Below are positions 1 through 9,208 of a DNA stretch of 64,000 nt, in pieces (the first letter of the stretch is position 1; each line of letters starts with the position of its first letter). The stretch covers positions 2,346,001-2,410,000 of the forward strand of contig NZ_CP091110.1 in NCBI RefSeq assembly GCF_021560175.1. The letters run 5' to 3'. The DNA is from Neobacillus drentensis (GTDB lineage Bacteria > Bacillota > Bacilli > Bacillales > Cytobacillaceae). Under the pieces are notes generated by a model. It ran no database searches, was not told the DNA's origin, and saw nothing but the letters and a program-made list of their open reading frames with translations. The position numbers were made by a program, and so were the translations under genes.

Positions 1-1
1 T

Positions 2-946
2 GAGGATAGTAATCTCCCCAAGAGAGTTAAAGAACGCAGCCTGGCGATCTTTCAAGAAGTTGCTAGAGCTGAAGGAAAGATACATGGAACTGATCCTAAG
101 GAGGTTCATTTCCATGAGGCGGGGGCAATGGACTCCATTATTGAAACAATCGGGGTATGCTTGGCGCTGGAAAGCCTCGAAATTGCAGATATTTATGCTT
201 CTCCCGTACCAACTGGTTATGGAAAAAAGAGGATGGCTCATGGATTTTATCCAATTCCCGCTCCCGCTACAATGGAGCTGCTAAAAGGGATACCGCTTGC
301 AGAATTAAACGTTAAAGGGGAACTGACTACACCGACAGGGGCAGGGATATTACGGGCACTCGTAAAAAGGTTCATGCCAATCGGCGGACATATGGTGGAA
401 GAGATTGGCTATGGAGCTGGAGAAAAAGACTTTGACCATCCGAATGTACTCAGGGCCTTACTCCTTACCCCTACCGATTTTATGCACAGTATAGAGGGGT
501 CCAATCAACATCGGGAATCGATCTATGTGATCGAAGCCCAACTTGATGACATGACGGGGGAAGGGCTTGGTTATACATTGGAACGACTCTTAGCAGCAGG
601 CGCGCTTGATGTATTTTATACGCCAGTCTTCATGAAGAAAAATCGGCCTGGCACCCTAGTTACAGTGTTAGTTTCCTTGGAATTAGCCGATGATTGTGAA
701 AAGGTTTTGTTGGAAGAAACGACCACTCTTGGGGTACGAAGAAGTATGTGGAGCCGTGATATTCTTGATCGAAGATTTATTGAGGTGGAAACTCCATATG
801 GACACATCAAGGTAAAGCAGGCATTCAGAGATAACAAAATGCTTCACCAAGCACCTGAATATGAGGATGTAGCAAAGGCCGCAAGGAATCATGGGGTTCC
901 CTTTCAACTTATTTACCAATATGCGATGAAATTAGCGACAGATTAA
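2..946 (+). CDS. larC: LarC nickel-insertion protein, 3' part
   Basis: This is the C-terminal 314 residues of LarC, the CTP-dependent nickel insertase that completes the nickel-pincer cofactor of lactate racemase. The reading frame is open from base 2, so the true start lies upstream of the window; an internal ATG at 128 is not the start. The family motif VHFHEAGAMDS is at the left edge, followed by YGAGEKDFDHPNVLRA and the LarC2-type C-terminal domain (QLDDMTGE, FFMKKNRPG-like segment). In Lactobacillus plantarum the larC1/larC2 halves are joined by programmed frameshifting; here the two domains are continuous in one frame across that junction. A terminator follows directly. Confidence 0.93.
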   Translation, partial: EDSNLPKRVKERSLAIFQEVARAEGKIHGTDPKEVHFHEAGAMDSIIETIGVCLALESLEIADIYASPVPTGYGKKRMAHGFYPIPAPATMELLKGIPLAELNVKGELTTPTGAGILRALVKRFMPIGGHMVEEIGYGAGEKDFDHPNVLRALLLTPTDFMHSIEGSNQHRESIYVIEAQLDDMTGEGLGYTLERLLAAGALDVFYTPVFMKKNRPGTLVTVLVSLELADDCEKVLLEETTTLGVRRSMWSRDILDRRFIEVETPYGHIKVKQAFRDNKMLHQAPEYEDVAKAARNHGVPFQLIYQYAMKLATD

Positions 947-980
947 AGGTGATCTCTGCGAAGGGATTGCCTTTTTTTGT
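945..980 (+). terminator. Rho-independent terminator of larC
   Basis: An 11-bp stem that includes three G-U pairs (AAGGTGATCTC / GGGATTGCCTT) is followed by a run of seven T. It overlaps the larC stop codon. Confidence 0.75.
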
Positions 981-1117
981 TTAGTGGAAAATAAGAGTTA
1001 TTCAAAAAAGTAATAATTGATATAGAACGAGGATCGATAAATGTAGTAAAATAATAATCGGGCATTTATAGTAGTATTTTATATTTGTGTTTTCAACCGT
1101 ATGGAAGGGGTTTCATC

Positions 1118-2353
1118 TTGATTGAATCTTTACTGTTAAACTTTCTGTTTTTACTTTTCCCGGTTTTACTATTCCTGATTTTTTTTGAAAATAAGCTGCA
1201 TACATATAATAAAAATATCCTTATCCTTCTCTCATCGATTTCAATGGTGTTGTGCATGGCCTTTCCAATTAAATTGGAAATTGGATTTATTTTTGATTTA
1301 CGTTTCGTTCCATTTATTATCGTTGCCCTATTTGGCGGATATAAATATACGATTCCATTGTATATGGTGTTAAACATTTATCGAACCATGATTGGTGGAG
1401 CGGGCATTCTGCAATCTTTTCTTTTTTCCACGATTATTTTTATGTTAGTACCTCTATTAAGTAAATGGTTTTTGAGGCAAAATGCAAGGAAACGAATCTT
1501 GTGGGCCGTTTTGGTATCTATTTTTACAATGGTGTTTTATTTAACTTCTCTCGCTGCCCAACTGCCAGTTTTGGACAATGAATTTTGGATCTTAACATTT
1601 AATGCTTTACCTACTTACACATTAGTTATGGTTATTATTATGATATTAATAGAGAAAATAATTGATAATATTAATACCCTTAAATCTTCGATACAATCCG
1701 AGCGTTTTAATGTTTTAAGTGATTTATCAGCCAGTGTCTCACATGAAATCAGAAATCCGCTTACCGTTACAAACGGTTTTTTACAACTGTTAAATCAATC
1801 CAAAACGCTAACAGCAGATGAAAAAACCTATATTGAGTACGCATTATTAGAGTTAAAAAGAGCAGAAAATATTGTGAGTGACTTTTTGGCATTTGCGAAG
1901 CCGCAGTCAGAGAATATGATTTATTCGAATCTAAAGGAAGAAACAGAGTATGTAAAAAACATTATTACTCCCTACGCAAACATGCACCAAGTCGATCTTC
2001 ACTATACGTTTACTAACTCGTTATCTTTTAAATATGATAAAAACCAAATTCAGCAGTGTTTAATCAATTTATATAAAAACGGAATTGAAGCAATGAAAGA
2101 AAAAGGCGGGGTTCTTACGATCGATGTTTCCGAGCAAAAAAAAGATATTGTGATAAAGATAGAAGATAACGGGGTTGGTATGACTAAAGAGCAGGTTTTA
2201 CAATTAGGAAATCCTTATTATTCTACCAAAAAAGAAGGAACCGGTCTTGGAATGCTTATGGTCTATAGTACCATAAATAAAATAAATGGAAAAATACTGG
2301 TAGATAGTGAAATTGGCAGAGGGACGTCTTTTATCATTTCGATTCCTGTTTAA
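1118..2353 (+). CDS. Membrane sensor histidine kinase (orphan, sporulation-kinase type)
   Basis: The first ~185 residues are hydrophobic, with five or six membrane segments and almost no extracellular domain, as in the LytS/KinB-like 5TM kinases. The kinase core follows: an H-box SHEIRNPLT at about residue 205, an N-box NLYKNGIEAM, and G-boxes DNGVGM and GTGLGM. I chose the TTG start at 1118 because GGAAGGGG lies 7 bp upstream; the frame also opens at 1085 but without a ribosome site. No response regulator is adjacent, which fits kinases that feed a phosphorelay through an unlinked Spo0F-like protein. The input signal is not apparent. It stands alone between two terminators. Confidence 0.85.
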   Translation: MIESLLLNFLFLLFPVLLFLIFFENKLHTYNKNILILLSSISMVLCMAFPIKLEIGFIFDLRFVPFIIVALFGGYKYTIPLYMVLNIYRTMIGGAGILQSFLFSTIIFMLVPLLSKWFLRQNARKRILWAVLVSIFTMVFYLTSLAAQLPVLDNEFWILTFNALPTYTLVMVIIMILIEKIIDNINTLKSSIQSERFNVLSDLSASVSHEIRNPLTVTNGFLQLLNQSKTLTADEKTYIEYALLELKRAENIVSDFLAFAKPQSENMIYSNLKEETEYVKNIITPYANMHQVDLHYTFTNSLSFKYDKNQIQQCLINLYKNGIEAMKEKGGVLTIDVSEQKKDIVIKIEDNGVGMTKEQVLQLGNPYYSTKKEGTGLGMLMVYSTINKINGKILVDSEIGRGTSFIISIPV

Positions 2354-2377
2354 TTTCATTAAAAATAGTCGTGTTTG

Positions 2378-2412
2378 AGGTGCGGAATCATTTTTTGCAC
2401 CTTTTATTTTTT
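2378..2412 (+). terminator. Terminator of the histidine kinase gene
   Basis: AGGTGC and GCACCT pair around a 13-nt loop and are followed by TTTATTTTTTT. Confidence 0.75.
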
Positions 2413-2502
2413 TATATATACAACCATAGGAAAAAGAAAGAGAAGGGGACGATCTAAGCGGGGGAGAAGACAAAAAAGAGTGGAAATTATATTTAGTATT
2501 TT

Positions 2503-2596
2503 CAGAAAAAGATAAAAATTGATATTAATTTTGATAAAAAATTGAACGTTTCTAAACCAAAACCTCTTTATAATAATCATAGATAAACCGCTTTCA
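2503..2596 (+). promoter_or_regulatory. Promoter region A of the aromatic operon, with cre box
   Basis: A TATAAT box is at 2569-2574. TTGAACG lies 21 bp upstream (2542-2548), too far for a normal -35, so activation is probably needed. A cre-like box in reverse orientation, ATAAACCGCTTTCA, is at 2583-2596, just downstream of the expected transcription start and suited to CcpA repression. The A/T-rich block from about 2503, including TTCAGAAAAAGATAAAAATT and TTGAACGTTTCTA, closely resembles the region upstream of the orphan binding-protein gene (25491-25580). Confidence 0.6.
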
Positions 2597-2640
2597 ACCA
2601 CATGGTTTGTTCATGATTATTTTATTTGGAGGAATTAATT

Positions 2641-3588
2641 ATGTATAAAAATCCACACTTTTTTTCTCATCTAGCTCACGTTGAAATCATCAGTCCGAAA
2701 TTAGAAGAATCCGCCAATTTCTTTAAAAATATTATTGGGTTAGAAGAGTCGGGTCGAACAGGTAAATCCGTTTATTTTCGTGCATGGGGAGAGCATTACC
2801 ATCACAGTTTAAAAATAACAGAAGGAAACGAACCAGGCCTAGGCCATATTGGCTGGCGTGCCGACAGTCCGGCAGCACTGGAAGAGGCAGCGGCCCATAT
2901 TGAAAAACTTGGACAAGGGATTGGCTGGATAGAAGGGGATCTTGGTCATGGCCGGGCCTATCAATTCACTTCACCTGATGGACACTTGGAAGAGATCTTT
3001 TGGGATGTAGAACTATATGAAGCACCAGATCAGTTGCGCAGTAAATGGAAAAATCGCCCGCAAAAAAATACTGGCCGCGGCATTTCTCCACGTCGAATCG
3101 ATCACATTACCCTTTTCAGTAATGATGTAACAAAAGACCGCGAATTCTATCAAAATATCGGCTTCCGCTATAATGAAGGAATATTCTTAAATGCGGATGA
3201 ACCAGGAAGCCCTGAAATTGGTGCTTGGTTATCTGTCACAAATCTCTCTCATGATATTGCCTTTTTAAAAGGTCATAGCGGCAAACCAGGAGGATTCAAC
3301 CATGTGTGTTATGCCGTTGAAAGCAGGGAGGAAGTCCTATTGGCAGCAGATCATATCTTAGAAAACGGCTATGAATTGGCCATGGGCGGGCCGACACGCC
3401 ATGCACTTGCAGAAGGATTTTTCTTTTATGTAGATGAGCCAGGCGGAAATCGCTTTGAATTGTATGCAGGAGCACATCTTGTGTTTGCACCTGATTTTGG
3501 GCCGTACAGATGGAGTCTTTCAGAAAATCCAAACGATGCATGGGGCCGCGAAATGCCTTGGGATGCATCTGGTAAAGTAATTAAATAA
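2641..3588 (+). CDS. Extradiol ring-cleavage dioxygenase (VOC, catechol 2,3-dioxygenase type)
   Basis: A 315-residue type I extradiol dioxygenase with two vicinal-oxygen-chelate modules. The C-terminal module keeps the Fe(II) ligands H155 (RIDHITLF), H221 (GGFNHVCYA) and E273 (NRFELYAG); their spacing of 66 and 52 residues is close to that of BphC. It should open a catecholic ring next to the hydroxyls and give a meta-cleavage product. The ATG at 2641 has GGAGG 8 bp upstream, so the TTG at 2626 was not used. It is the first gene of a six-gene operon and lies 24 bp before the hydrolase. The exact substrate cannot be read from sequence. Confidence 0.88.
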   Translation: MYKNPHFFSHLAHVEIISPKLEESANFFKNIIGLEESGRTGKSVYFRAWGEHYHHSLKITEGNEPGLGHIGWRADSPAALEEAAAHIEKLGQGIGWIEGDLGHGRAYQFTSPDGHLEEIFWDVELYEAPDQLRSKWKNRPQKNTGRGISPRRIDHITLFSNDVTKDREFYQNIGFRYNEGIFLNADEPGSPEIGAWLSVTNLSHDIAFLKGHSGKPGGFNHVCYAVESREEVLLAADHILENGYELAMGGPTRHALAEGFFFYVDEPGGNRFELYAGAHLVFAPDFGPYRWSLSENPNDAWGREMPWDASGKVIK

Positions 3589-3612
3589 GCTCAGGCAGGA
3601 GGATAAATCGAA

Positions 3613-4719
3613 ATGTGGCATTTCTTTCCGGATAATTACATGTGGTCTTATCAAATTGTGAGAATGATTAGCCAATCTTACTTTGGCGGCGGTGAGGTAA
3701 ATGAAATATTGGATGCAGCCAGCCGAATGAAATTGGGAGATTATGAAAGTTTCCATCACGAATGGATGAGACTTGGGAATAAATCATTGACTAAAGCAAA
3801 TGATGCAATGGACAAGGGATCTAAAGAAACGGCCCGGTCCAGCTATTTACGGGCAGCAAACTATTTTCGAACGGCAGAATTTTTCTTGCAGCCGGATGAT
3901 GAACGTAAGCTTCCAACCTATTTAAAAGGTGTAGAATCATTCAGAAAAGGCGGGGAACTGCTTGCTTCACCGCCGAAGGCTGTTGCGATTCCGTTTGAGC
4001 ATGCAGTATTGCCTGGTTATTACTTTGAAGCACCTGGTCAAAGTAACGGACCATTGATGGTGATGTTTGGCGGATTGGATTCAACCGCAGAGGAATTATA
4101 TTATGGACCTGCACAGCTATTAAATGAACGGGGTATTTCACTTTTAGCCCTTGATGGTCCTGGCCAAGGCGGAGCTTTACGAATCCATCATATTCATTCA
4201 CGACATGATTACAATACAGCTGGTACAGCGGCTTATGAATGGGCAGTTGAAAATCTAGATGTGGATCCAGAGCGAATTGGAGTGATGGCTGTTTCGATGG
4301 GCGGTTATATGGCAGCAAGATGTGCCGCTTTTGAGCCAAGGTTTAAAGCCTGTGCGATTTGGGGAGCTGTTTATGATTACAATGATGTCTGGTCCAAACG
4401 CCCGGATCATCATCCATTAGCAAAAATCCTTCAGCATATTTTTGGTGTGGAAGATATGCCAGCTGCAAGGGCAAAACTGCAGCATTATAATTTACGTGGG
4501 GTGGCGGAAAAAATCCAAATGCCAACTTATATTGTCCATGGTGAGGACGATCGGCAGAATACAGTTGAAAATGCCTACAATGTTTACAATGATCTTACTT
4601 GCCCTCGTTGGTTAAAAATCATACCAACTAGCAGCCCAGGCTCATCTCATTGTCAGGTCGATAATATTACAGAAACCTATGAGATGTATGATTGGTTAAA
4701 AGAACAGTTAGCGAAGTAG
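3613..4719 (+). CDS. Alpha/beta hydrolase (2,6-dihydroxypseudooxynicotine hydrolase / DUF1100 type)
   Basis: A 368-residue hydrolase with a helical N-terminal cap (residues ~1-125) and an alpha/beta fold. The nucleophile motif AVSMGGY places Ser at 228; HGEDDRQ gives Asp312/313 and SSHCQVD gives His346, so the triad is complete. The cap plus core layout matches the family that includes the C-C bond hydrolase acting on 2,6-dihydroxypseudooxynicotine. Its place directly after an extradiol dioxygenase suggests hydrolysis of the ring-fission product. AGGAGGA precedes the ATG by about 9 bp. An ester or polyketide substrate remains possible. Confidence 0.8.
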   Translation: MWHFFPDNYMWSYQIVRMISQSYFGGGEVNEILDAASRMKLGDYESFHHEWMRLGNKSLTKANDAMDKGSKETARSSYLRAANYFRTAEFFLQPDDERKLPTYLKGVESFRKGGELLASPPKAVAIPFEHAVLPGYYFEAPGQSNGPLMVMFGGLDSTAEELYYGPAQLLNERGISLLALDGPGQGGALRIHHIHSRHDYNTAGTAAYEWAVENLDVDPERIGVMAVSMGGYMAARCAAFEPRFKACAIWGAVYDYNDVWSKRPDHHPLAKILQHIFGVEDMPAARAKLQHYNLRGVAEKIQMPTYIVHGEDDRQNTVENAYNVYNDLTCPRWLKIIPTSSPGSSHCQVDNITETYEMYDWLKEQLAK

Positions 4720-4734
4720 TCCGGAGGTGGAGTC

Positions 4735-5643
4735 ATGAAATTCGTTACCTTTTTAAATCCGGATGGACAGATCCGTTCGGGGTGGCTGGATGGAGATAGA
4801 GTGATTGATATGAAGATTGCCTCCCAAGGTGAATTACCTGATAGTATGTTAGAATTTATCAAAAATAACGAAAAGTATTTGTCCATAATAGAGGGATTAA
4901 GTGAATCAGCGAATCTTCCATGCTATTCGCTTGAGGAAATTCAATTAACCGCTCCCTTGCCGAATCCGATTACTTTTCGAGACTTTGTCGCCTTTGAAAC
5001 CCATGTCAAAAATGCGACAAAGCGCTCAGGGGATACGGTGGCACCAGAGTGGTATGAAATGCCGATCTTTTATTTTTCTAACCCTCATGCTATGAAGGGA
5101 CCGGGAGAAGAAGTAAAACGACCAGCTAAATGTATACGCTTAGATTATGAACTCGAGCTTGCTTGCATTATTGGAAAAAAAGGAACCAATATAAAAGCTG
5201 AAGAAGCAGAGGACTATATTTTTGGCTATACGATTTTAAATGATTGGTCTGCACGGGATATTCAAATGAAGGAAATGAAAGTGCTTTTGGGTCCGGCAAA
5301 AGGAAAGGACTTCGCGACTAGCATGGGTCCTTATATTCTAACAAAAGATCAATTAGAACCATATAAAACAAATGGACGATTTGATTTAGAAATGACAGCA
5401 GCGGTAAATGGAGAAATTCTATCCCAGGGAAACTTTAAGGATATTTATTACACATTTGGCGATATGATTGAGCGGGCGTCAGAGGAAGTCACCTTATATC
5501 CAGGAGATATTATTGGTTCAGGTACAGTCGGTTTTGGCTGTATTATGGAGCTCGGTCCAGAAGTACATCGATGGCTTGAACCTGGGGATGAAGTAGAATT
5601 AAAGATTACCAATCTTGGCACATTGAAAAATAGAATTATTTAA
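4735..5643 (+). CDS. Fumarylacetoacetate hydrolase family protein
   Basis: A 302-residue FAH-superfamily enzyme. Metal-site motifs are visible: LDYELELA (the E-x-E pair), NDWSARDIQ (Asp) and an N-terminal RDFVAFETH segment. These enzymes hydrolyse or hydrate beta-diketo or 2-oxo-dienoic acids at the lower end of aromatic pathways. It starts 15 bp after the hydrolase with GGAGGTGG upstream. In this operon it probably processes the acid produced by the preceding hydrolase, but whether it acts as a hydratase, decarboxylase or hydrolase cannot be told from motifs. Confidence 0.85.
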   Translation: MKFVTFLNPDGQIRSGWLDGDRVIDMKIASQGELPDSMLEFIKNNEKYLSIIEGLSESANLPCYSLEEIQLTAPLPNPITFRDFVAFETHVKNATKRSGDTVAPEWYEMPIFYFSNPHAMKGPGEEVKRPAKCIRLDYELELACIIGKKGTNIKAEEAEDYIFGYTILNDWSARDIQMKEMKVLLGPAKGKDFATSMGPYILTKDQLEPYKTNGRFDLEMTAAVNGEILSQGNFKDIYYTFGDMIERASEEVTLYPGDIIGSGTVGFGCIMELGPEVHRWLEPGDEVELKITNLGTLKNRII

Positions 5644-5668
5644 GATGTATGAAAGGAGAGGAACTTTT

Positions 5669-6424
5669 ATGGCGAAAATTGTGGATTTGAGTGTTTCCAT
5701 TGAAGAGGATTTAAAAGATCCTCTTCCGTTTTCAATTCGTTTTGAAACACATGAAGAAGGGGCAGAATTTGGAGCGAAACTTGTCGGTGTCACACCAGAG
5801 GATTTTCCTGAGCGAAAAGGTCTTGCCGGAGAATTTCTTACGTTGACGAGTCATGCCGGTACACATGTCGATGCACCATGGCATTATTGGCCGACATCTG
5901 AAGGAAAACCTGCGCGTACGATTGATGAATTACCGCTTGAATGGTTTTTTAACGATGGGGTTGTTCTGGATTTTACAGATAAACCACCAGGATATGCTTT
6001 GACAATAGAAGATATTCAAGCAAAACTTAGACAGATAGATTACAAGTTAAAGCCGTTTGATATTGTTATGATCCGATGTGATGCTGATAAGAAAAGGTAT
6101 CAGCCGAATTATAGTGAAATCCATGTAGGAGTCTCCGCAGAAGCTACCCTTTGGCTGATTGAACAAGGTATAAAAGTTATGGGAACGGATGGTTGGGGCT
6201 GGGACACGCCGTTATCCATTCAAGCTGAAGATTATAAACAAAATCCGCGTTCTGGTGTCCTTTGGGCGGCCCATTTTGCCGGAAAAGAAAAAGAGTACTG
6301 CCAAATTGAAAAACTAGCTAATTTAGACCAGTTACCAGCGTTTGGATTTAAAGTATCTGTTTTTCCTGTAAAAATAAGAGGCGGCAGTGCAGGCTGGACT
6401 CGGGCTGTTGCGATTATTGATTAA
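5669..6424 (+). CDS. Cyclase family protein (kynurenine formamidase-like metal hydrolase)
   Basis: A 251-residue protein of the cyclase/formamidase family. The metal-binding signature HxGTHxDxPxH is present as HAGTHVDAPWH at about residues 67-77. Family members hydrolyse N-formylkynurenine, isatin or related cyclic amides and lactones. The ATG at 5669 follows AAAGGAGAGG; the frame also opens at 5645 but that start has no ribosome site. In this operon a role in opening a lactone or lactam intermediate is plausible but inferred only from position. Confidence 0.8.
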   Translation: MAKIVDLSVSIEEDLKDPLPFSIRFETHEEGAEFGAKLVGVTPEDFPERKGLAGEFLTLTSHAGTHVDAPWHYWPTSEGKPARTIDELPLEWFFNDGVVLDFTDKPPGYALTIEDIQAKLRQIDYKLKPFDIVMIRCDADKKRYQPNYSEIHVGVSAEATLWLIEQGIKVMGTDGWGWDTPLSIQAEDYKQNPRSGVLWAAHFAGKEKEYCQIEKLANLDQLPAFGFKVSVFPVKIRGGSAGWTRAVAIID

Positions 6425-6446
6425 AAGGCAATGAGGGGTGTTTATA

Positions 6447-7604
6447 ATGACAAATCAATTTGTTAAAAAGGTACTCATAGTGGGCGGTGGAATTAGCGGT
6501 TTAGCAGCAGCTGTTGCTCTTCATAAAATTGAGATTGACGCAGAGATCGTTGAGAAGGAACTGGAATGGAATGTCTACGGTGTTGGAATCATTCAGCCGC
6601 CTAATGCTCTCAGGGCGCTAAATGAAATTGGCTTGGCTGATGCATGTATGAAGGAGGGGTATTCCTATCCTGGTTTCGATTATTACACAGGGCAAGGCCA
6701 TTTTATGTTTAAGGGAGACTCGCCAACTATTGAAGGATATCCGGGTGTTAACGGAATATCAAGAAGGAAACTACATGAATTTCTTTTAGATGCTGTTGAA
6801 AAGATTGGAACCAAAATATATATGGGTTCAACCGTTGAAGCAATGGAAAATATCTCAAATGGTGTAAAGGTTGAGTTAAGTAACGGAATTTCGGCCATTT
6901 ATGACTTGGTCATTGGGGCGGACGGAGCAAACTCAAAGGTTCGAAAATTATTATTCGGGGATATTGTTCAAAATTATAGCGGTCAAGGGGTATGGCGTTA
7001 CACCCTGCCACGTCCGAAAGAAGTGGACCGGGGTCTGTTCTATTACGGGCAAAAGGCAAAAGCTGGTTTGGTTCCGATGTCAGAGGATGAAATGTATTTG
7101 CTTGTAACCACTCATGAACCAGGTAATCCTCGGTTTCCAAATGATCAGCTTCATGTATTACTAAAAGAAAGACTGACAGAATTCGGTGGTGCGATTGCTG
7201 AAGCGGCCAATCAAATAACAGACTCTAATCAGGTAGTTTATCGGCCAATCTTTACACATATGCTGCCAAGCCCATGGTATAAAGGAAATATTTTGCTTGT
7301 CGGTGATGCAGCCCATGGAACAGCTCCACATCTTGGACAAGGTGCCTCCATCGCGATTGAAGATGTCATTGTTTTGGCTGATATTTTGAAATCTAACCTT
7401 GGGGTCGAAGAGACGTTTAAGATTTTTATGGAGAAACGGTATGATCGCTGCAGACTGATTGTTGAGAATTCAGACCAGTTAGTTGAATGGGAATTGCTCA
7501 CTTGGAGCGGTCAGATGAATGAGAATGTAAATGTTGGTAAGTATGTCTATGAAACACTTGCAAAAATGAATGAACCATTTTTATCAGAGGTAAACACACT
7601 GTAG
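6447..7604 (+). CDS. FAD-dependent aromatic hydroxylase (PHBH/UbiH superfamily)
   Basis: A 385-residue group A flavoprotein monooxygenase. GGGISGLAAA near the N-terminus binds the ADP part of FAD, VIGADGANSKVR is the DG motif, and GDAAHGTAPHLGQGAS binds the flavin ribityl/phosphate. Such enzymes use NAD(P)H and O2 to put a hydroxyl on a phenolic ring, often to make the catechol or hydroquinone that a ring-cleavage dioxygenase needs. The ATG at 6447 follows GAGGGG. It lies 22 bp after the cyclase gene and probably acts first in the pathway. Confidence 0.87.
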   Translation: MTNQFVKKVLIVGGGISGLAAAVALHKIEIDAEIVEKELEWNVYGVGIIQPPNALRALNEIGLADACMKEGYSYPGFDYYTGQGHFMFKGDSPTIEGYPGVNGISRRKLHEFLLDAVEKIGTKIYMGSTVEAMENISNGVKVELSNGISAIYDLVIGADGANSKVRKLLFGDIVQNYSGQGVWRYTLPRPKEVDRGLFYYGQKAKAGLVPMSEDEMYLLVTTHEPGNPRFPNDQLHVLLKERLTEFGGAIAEAANQITDSNQVVYRPIFTHMLPSPWYKGNILLVGDAAHGTAPHLGQGASIAIEDVIVLADILKSNLGVEETFKIFMEKRYDRCRLIVENSDQLVEWELLTWSGQMNENVNVGKYVYETLAKMNEPFLSEVNTL

Positions 7605-7676
7605 AGACGTATACAAGATTGGATTCGTTTCCATTATTGGTATCAATCTAGTAAAAAGATTGAAGGGGGCAATTGG

Positions 7677-8930
7677 ATGGAGAAACAAAGAGATTTTTTT
7701 CGTTATGAAAATTTCCTAGTTATTACCATGTTTTTAGTTGTTGGTCTAGTATTTTTAGATCGGTTAAGTTTAGGATTCATTTTTCCGAAAATTGCTCCTG
7801 AGCTGGGATTGTCCCATACACAATTAGGAATAACCGTATCTGTCACTGGACTATTTTTTGGTCTATCCACTTTGATTTTTGCCAGTCTTTCCGATTTCTT
7901 AGGTAAAAAGAAACCCATGCTTGTCATTTTTGTGTTTCTATTTTCCATTGCTACCTTATTATCAGGGATTGTCGGTTCATTTGCTACATTACTATTAGTA
8001 AGGGGTATCATGGGAATGGCGGAAGGCCCGGTAATGCCGCTGGTTCAATCGATTGTGATTCAGGAGTCCTCGGAAAAAAGAAGAGGTCTAAATATGGGAA
8101 TCGTGCAAAGTTCTTCTTCCTTAATTGGAGGAACATTAGCACCTGTTCTCACTGTAGCTCTTGCTGCTTCTTTTGGCTGGAGATCTTCCTTTTATATCAT
8201 TGCGATCCCAGGGATCCTGATGGGTCTGATCATTTGGAAGTTTTTAAAAGAGCCAAAGCCAAGTATGTCCTCTCAAGTAGTACCAATAAAGTCAAAACCA
8301 ACTAAAGCTGATTACATTCGTGTTTTTAAGACAAGAAATGTTTGGTTAAGTACAATTGTTGGTATTTGCAATATGATTTATATTTTATCACTTACTGCTT
8401 TTTTACCTACCATTTATGCAGAAGCTACTAATTATGGGGAAGCACAAATTGGTATGTTATTAGGCCTCATGGGTCTGATGATGTTTATTGGGCAGTTCGG
8501 GGGTGCAGCTATTTCCGACCGTATTGGTCGATTACCCGCAATTAAAGTATTTTCTTTATTAGCTATATTCCTTCCTATCTCAATAGCTTTTTCTTACCAC
8601 AACTTCGGAGTGCTACTCATCTCCATTCTTGTTTTCTCATTAGGAAATGGCTACCAGCCATTAATTATGAATATTATTCCTGCTGAATCTGTTTCAAGGG
8701 CATTTTCAGCAACATCGATAAGCTTTGTTATTTTAACCAGTGAGATTATCGGCGGCAGTTTTGGTCCAACTGTGTCAGGAATCCTAGCTGATCGATTTGG
8801 ACTTATGACTCCTTTATGGGTTACAGCAGCTGCCGCATTTGTTGGGTTCCTGTTCACTTTTGGTATAAGAGAAACCGCACCGATTAAAGTAAACCATTTG
8901 AGCAATAATGAGATATCAGCTCAAGTATAA
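7677..8930 (+). CDS. MFS transporter, aromatic compound/organic acid type
   Basis: A 417-residue protein with 12 predicted membrane segments. The MFS signature between TM2 and TM3 is seen as SLSDFLGKKKPM, and DRIGRLP lies between TM8 and TM9. The gene is 72 bp after the hydroxylase with no terminator between, and AAGGGGG precedes the ATG, so it is probably the last gene of the aromatic operon and imports its substrate. Members of the ACS/AAHS branches carry aromatic acids and hexuronates; the precise substrate is unknown. Confidence 0.8.
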   Translation: MEKQRDFFRYENFLVITMFLVVGLVFLDRLSLGFIFPKIAPELGLSHTQLGITVSVTGLFFGLSTLIFASLSDFLGKKKPMLVIFVFLFSIATLLSGIVGSFATLLLVRGIMGMAEGPVMPLVQSIVIQESSEKRRGLNMGIVQSSSSLIGGTLAPVLTVALAASFGWRSSFYIIAIPGILMGLIIWKFLKEPKPSMSSQVVPIKSKPTKADYIRVFKTRNVWLSTIVGICNMIYILSLTAFLPTIYAEATNYGEAQIGMLLGLMGLMMFIGQFGGAAISDRIGRLPAIKVFSLLAIFLPISIAFSYHNFGVLLISILVFSLGNGYQPLIMNIIPAESVSRAFSATSISFVILTSEIIGGSFGPTVSGILADRFGLMTPLWVTAAAAFVGFLFTFGIRETAPIKVNHLSNNEISAQV

Positions 8931-8936
8931 ATTTGG

Positions 8937-8967
8937 AAAGGGAAGGTGTAAAATCCTTCCTTTTGTT
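8937..8967 (+). terminator. Terminator of the aromatic operon
   Basis: GGAAGG and CCTTCC pair across an 8-nt loop, extended by A-T pairs, and are followed by TTTTGTT. Confidence 0.75.
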
Positions 8968-9007
8968 AATTGTAAGTTAAATTTAATTTAAGTCGCATTT
9001 GGAGATA

Positions 9008-9083
9008 GGTTAAAAAAATGCATTACATATTTAAACTGAAATGATTACATAGATTCTTTTAAAATGGAAAATGGATAAAAAAG
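9008..9083 (+). promoter_or_regulatory. Operator O1 upstream of the AraC-GH39 gene
   Basis: The arms GGTTAAAAAA (9008-9017) and ATATTTAAAC (9027-9036) sit 9 bp apart and form the 29-bp inverted repeat seen at six other places in the island, with 9/10 and 8/10 matches to GRTTAAAAAT and ATTTTTAAYC. A degenerate third half-site (GGATAAAAAA, from 9073) follows at the usual distance. It is one of the weaker members. Confidence 0.5.
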
Positions 9084-9154
9084 TATAGGGAAATGGGGAG
9101 AAAACAAAATAGTTTTACTTAAAATAAAGAGATATATTTTAAATGAGATCGGAT

Positions 9155-9168
9155 AGTAAACGTTTTCA
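9155..9168 (+). promoter_or_regulatory. cre box (CcpA) upstream of AraC-GH39
   Basis: AGTAAACGTTTTCA differs from the consensus TGNAARCGNWWWCA only at the first base. It lies 118 bp after operator O1. This indicates carbon catabolite repression of the regulator gene. Confidence 0.6.
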
Positions 9169-9208
9169 AGTATTATTAAGCAACTTACTAAATAATTAGA
9201 ATGTTGTC

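Noticed and set aside
2542..2574. TTGAACG and TATAAT as a standard sigma-A promoter
   Set aside because: The 21-bp spacing is too long; the same spacing at 25542-25574 suggests an activator-dependent arrangement instead.
7703..8011. 102-codon minus-strand frame in the MFS gene at 7677
   Set aside because: Antisense shadow of a clear 12-helix transporter.
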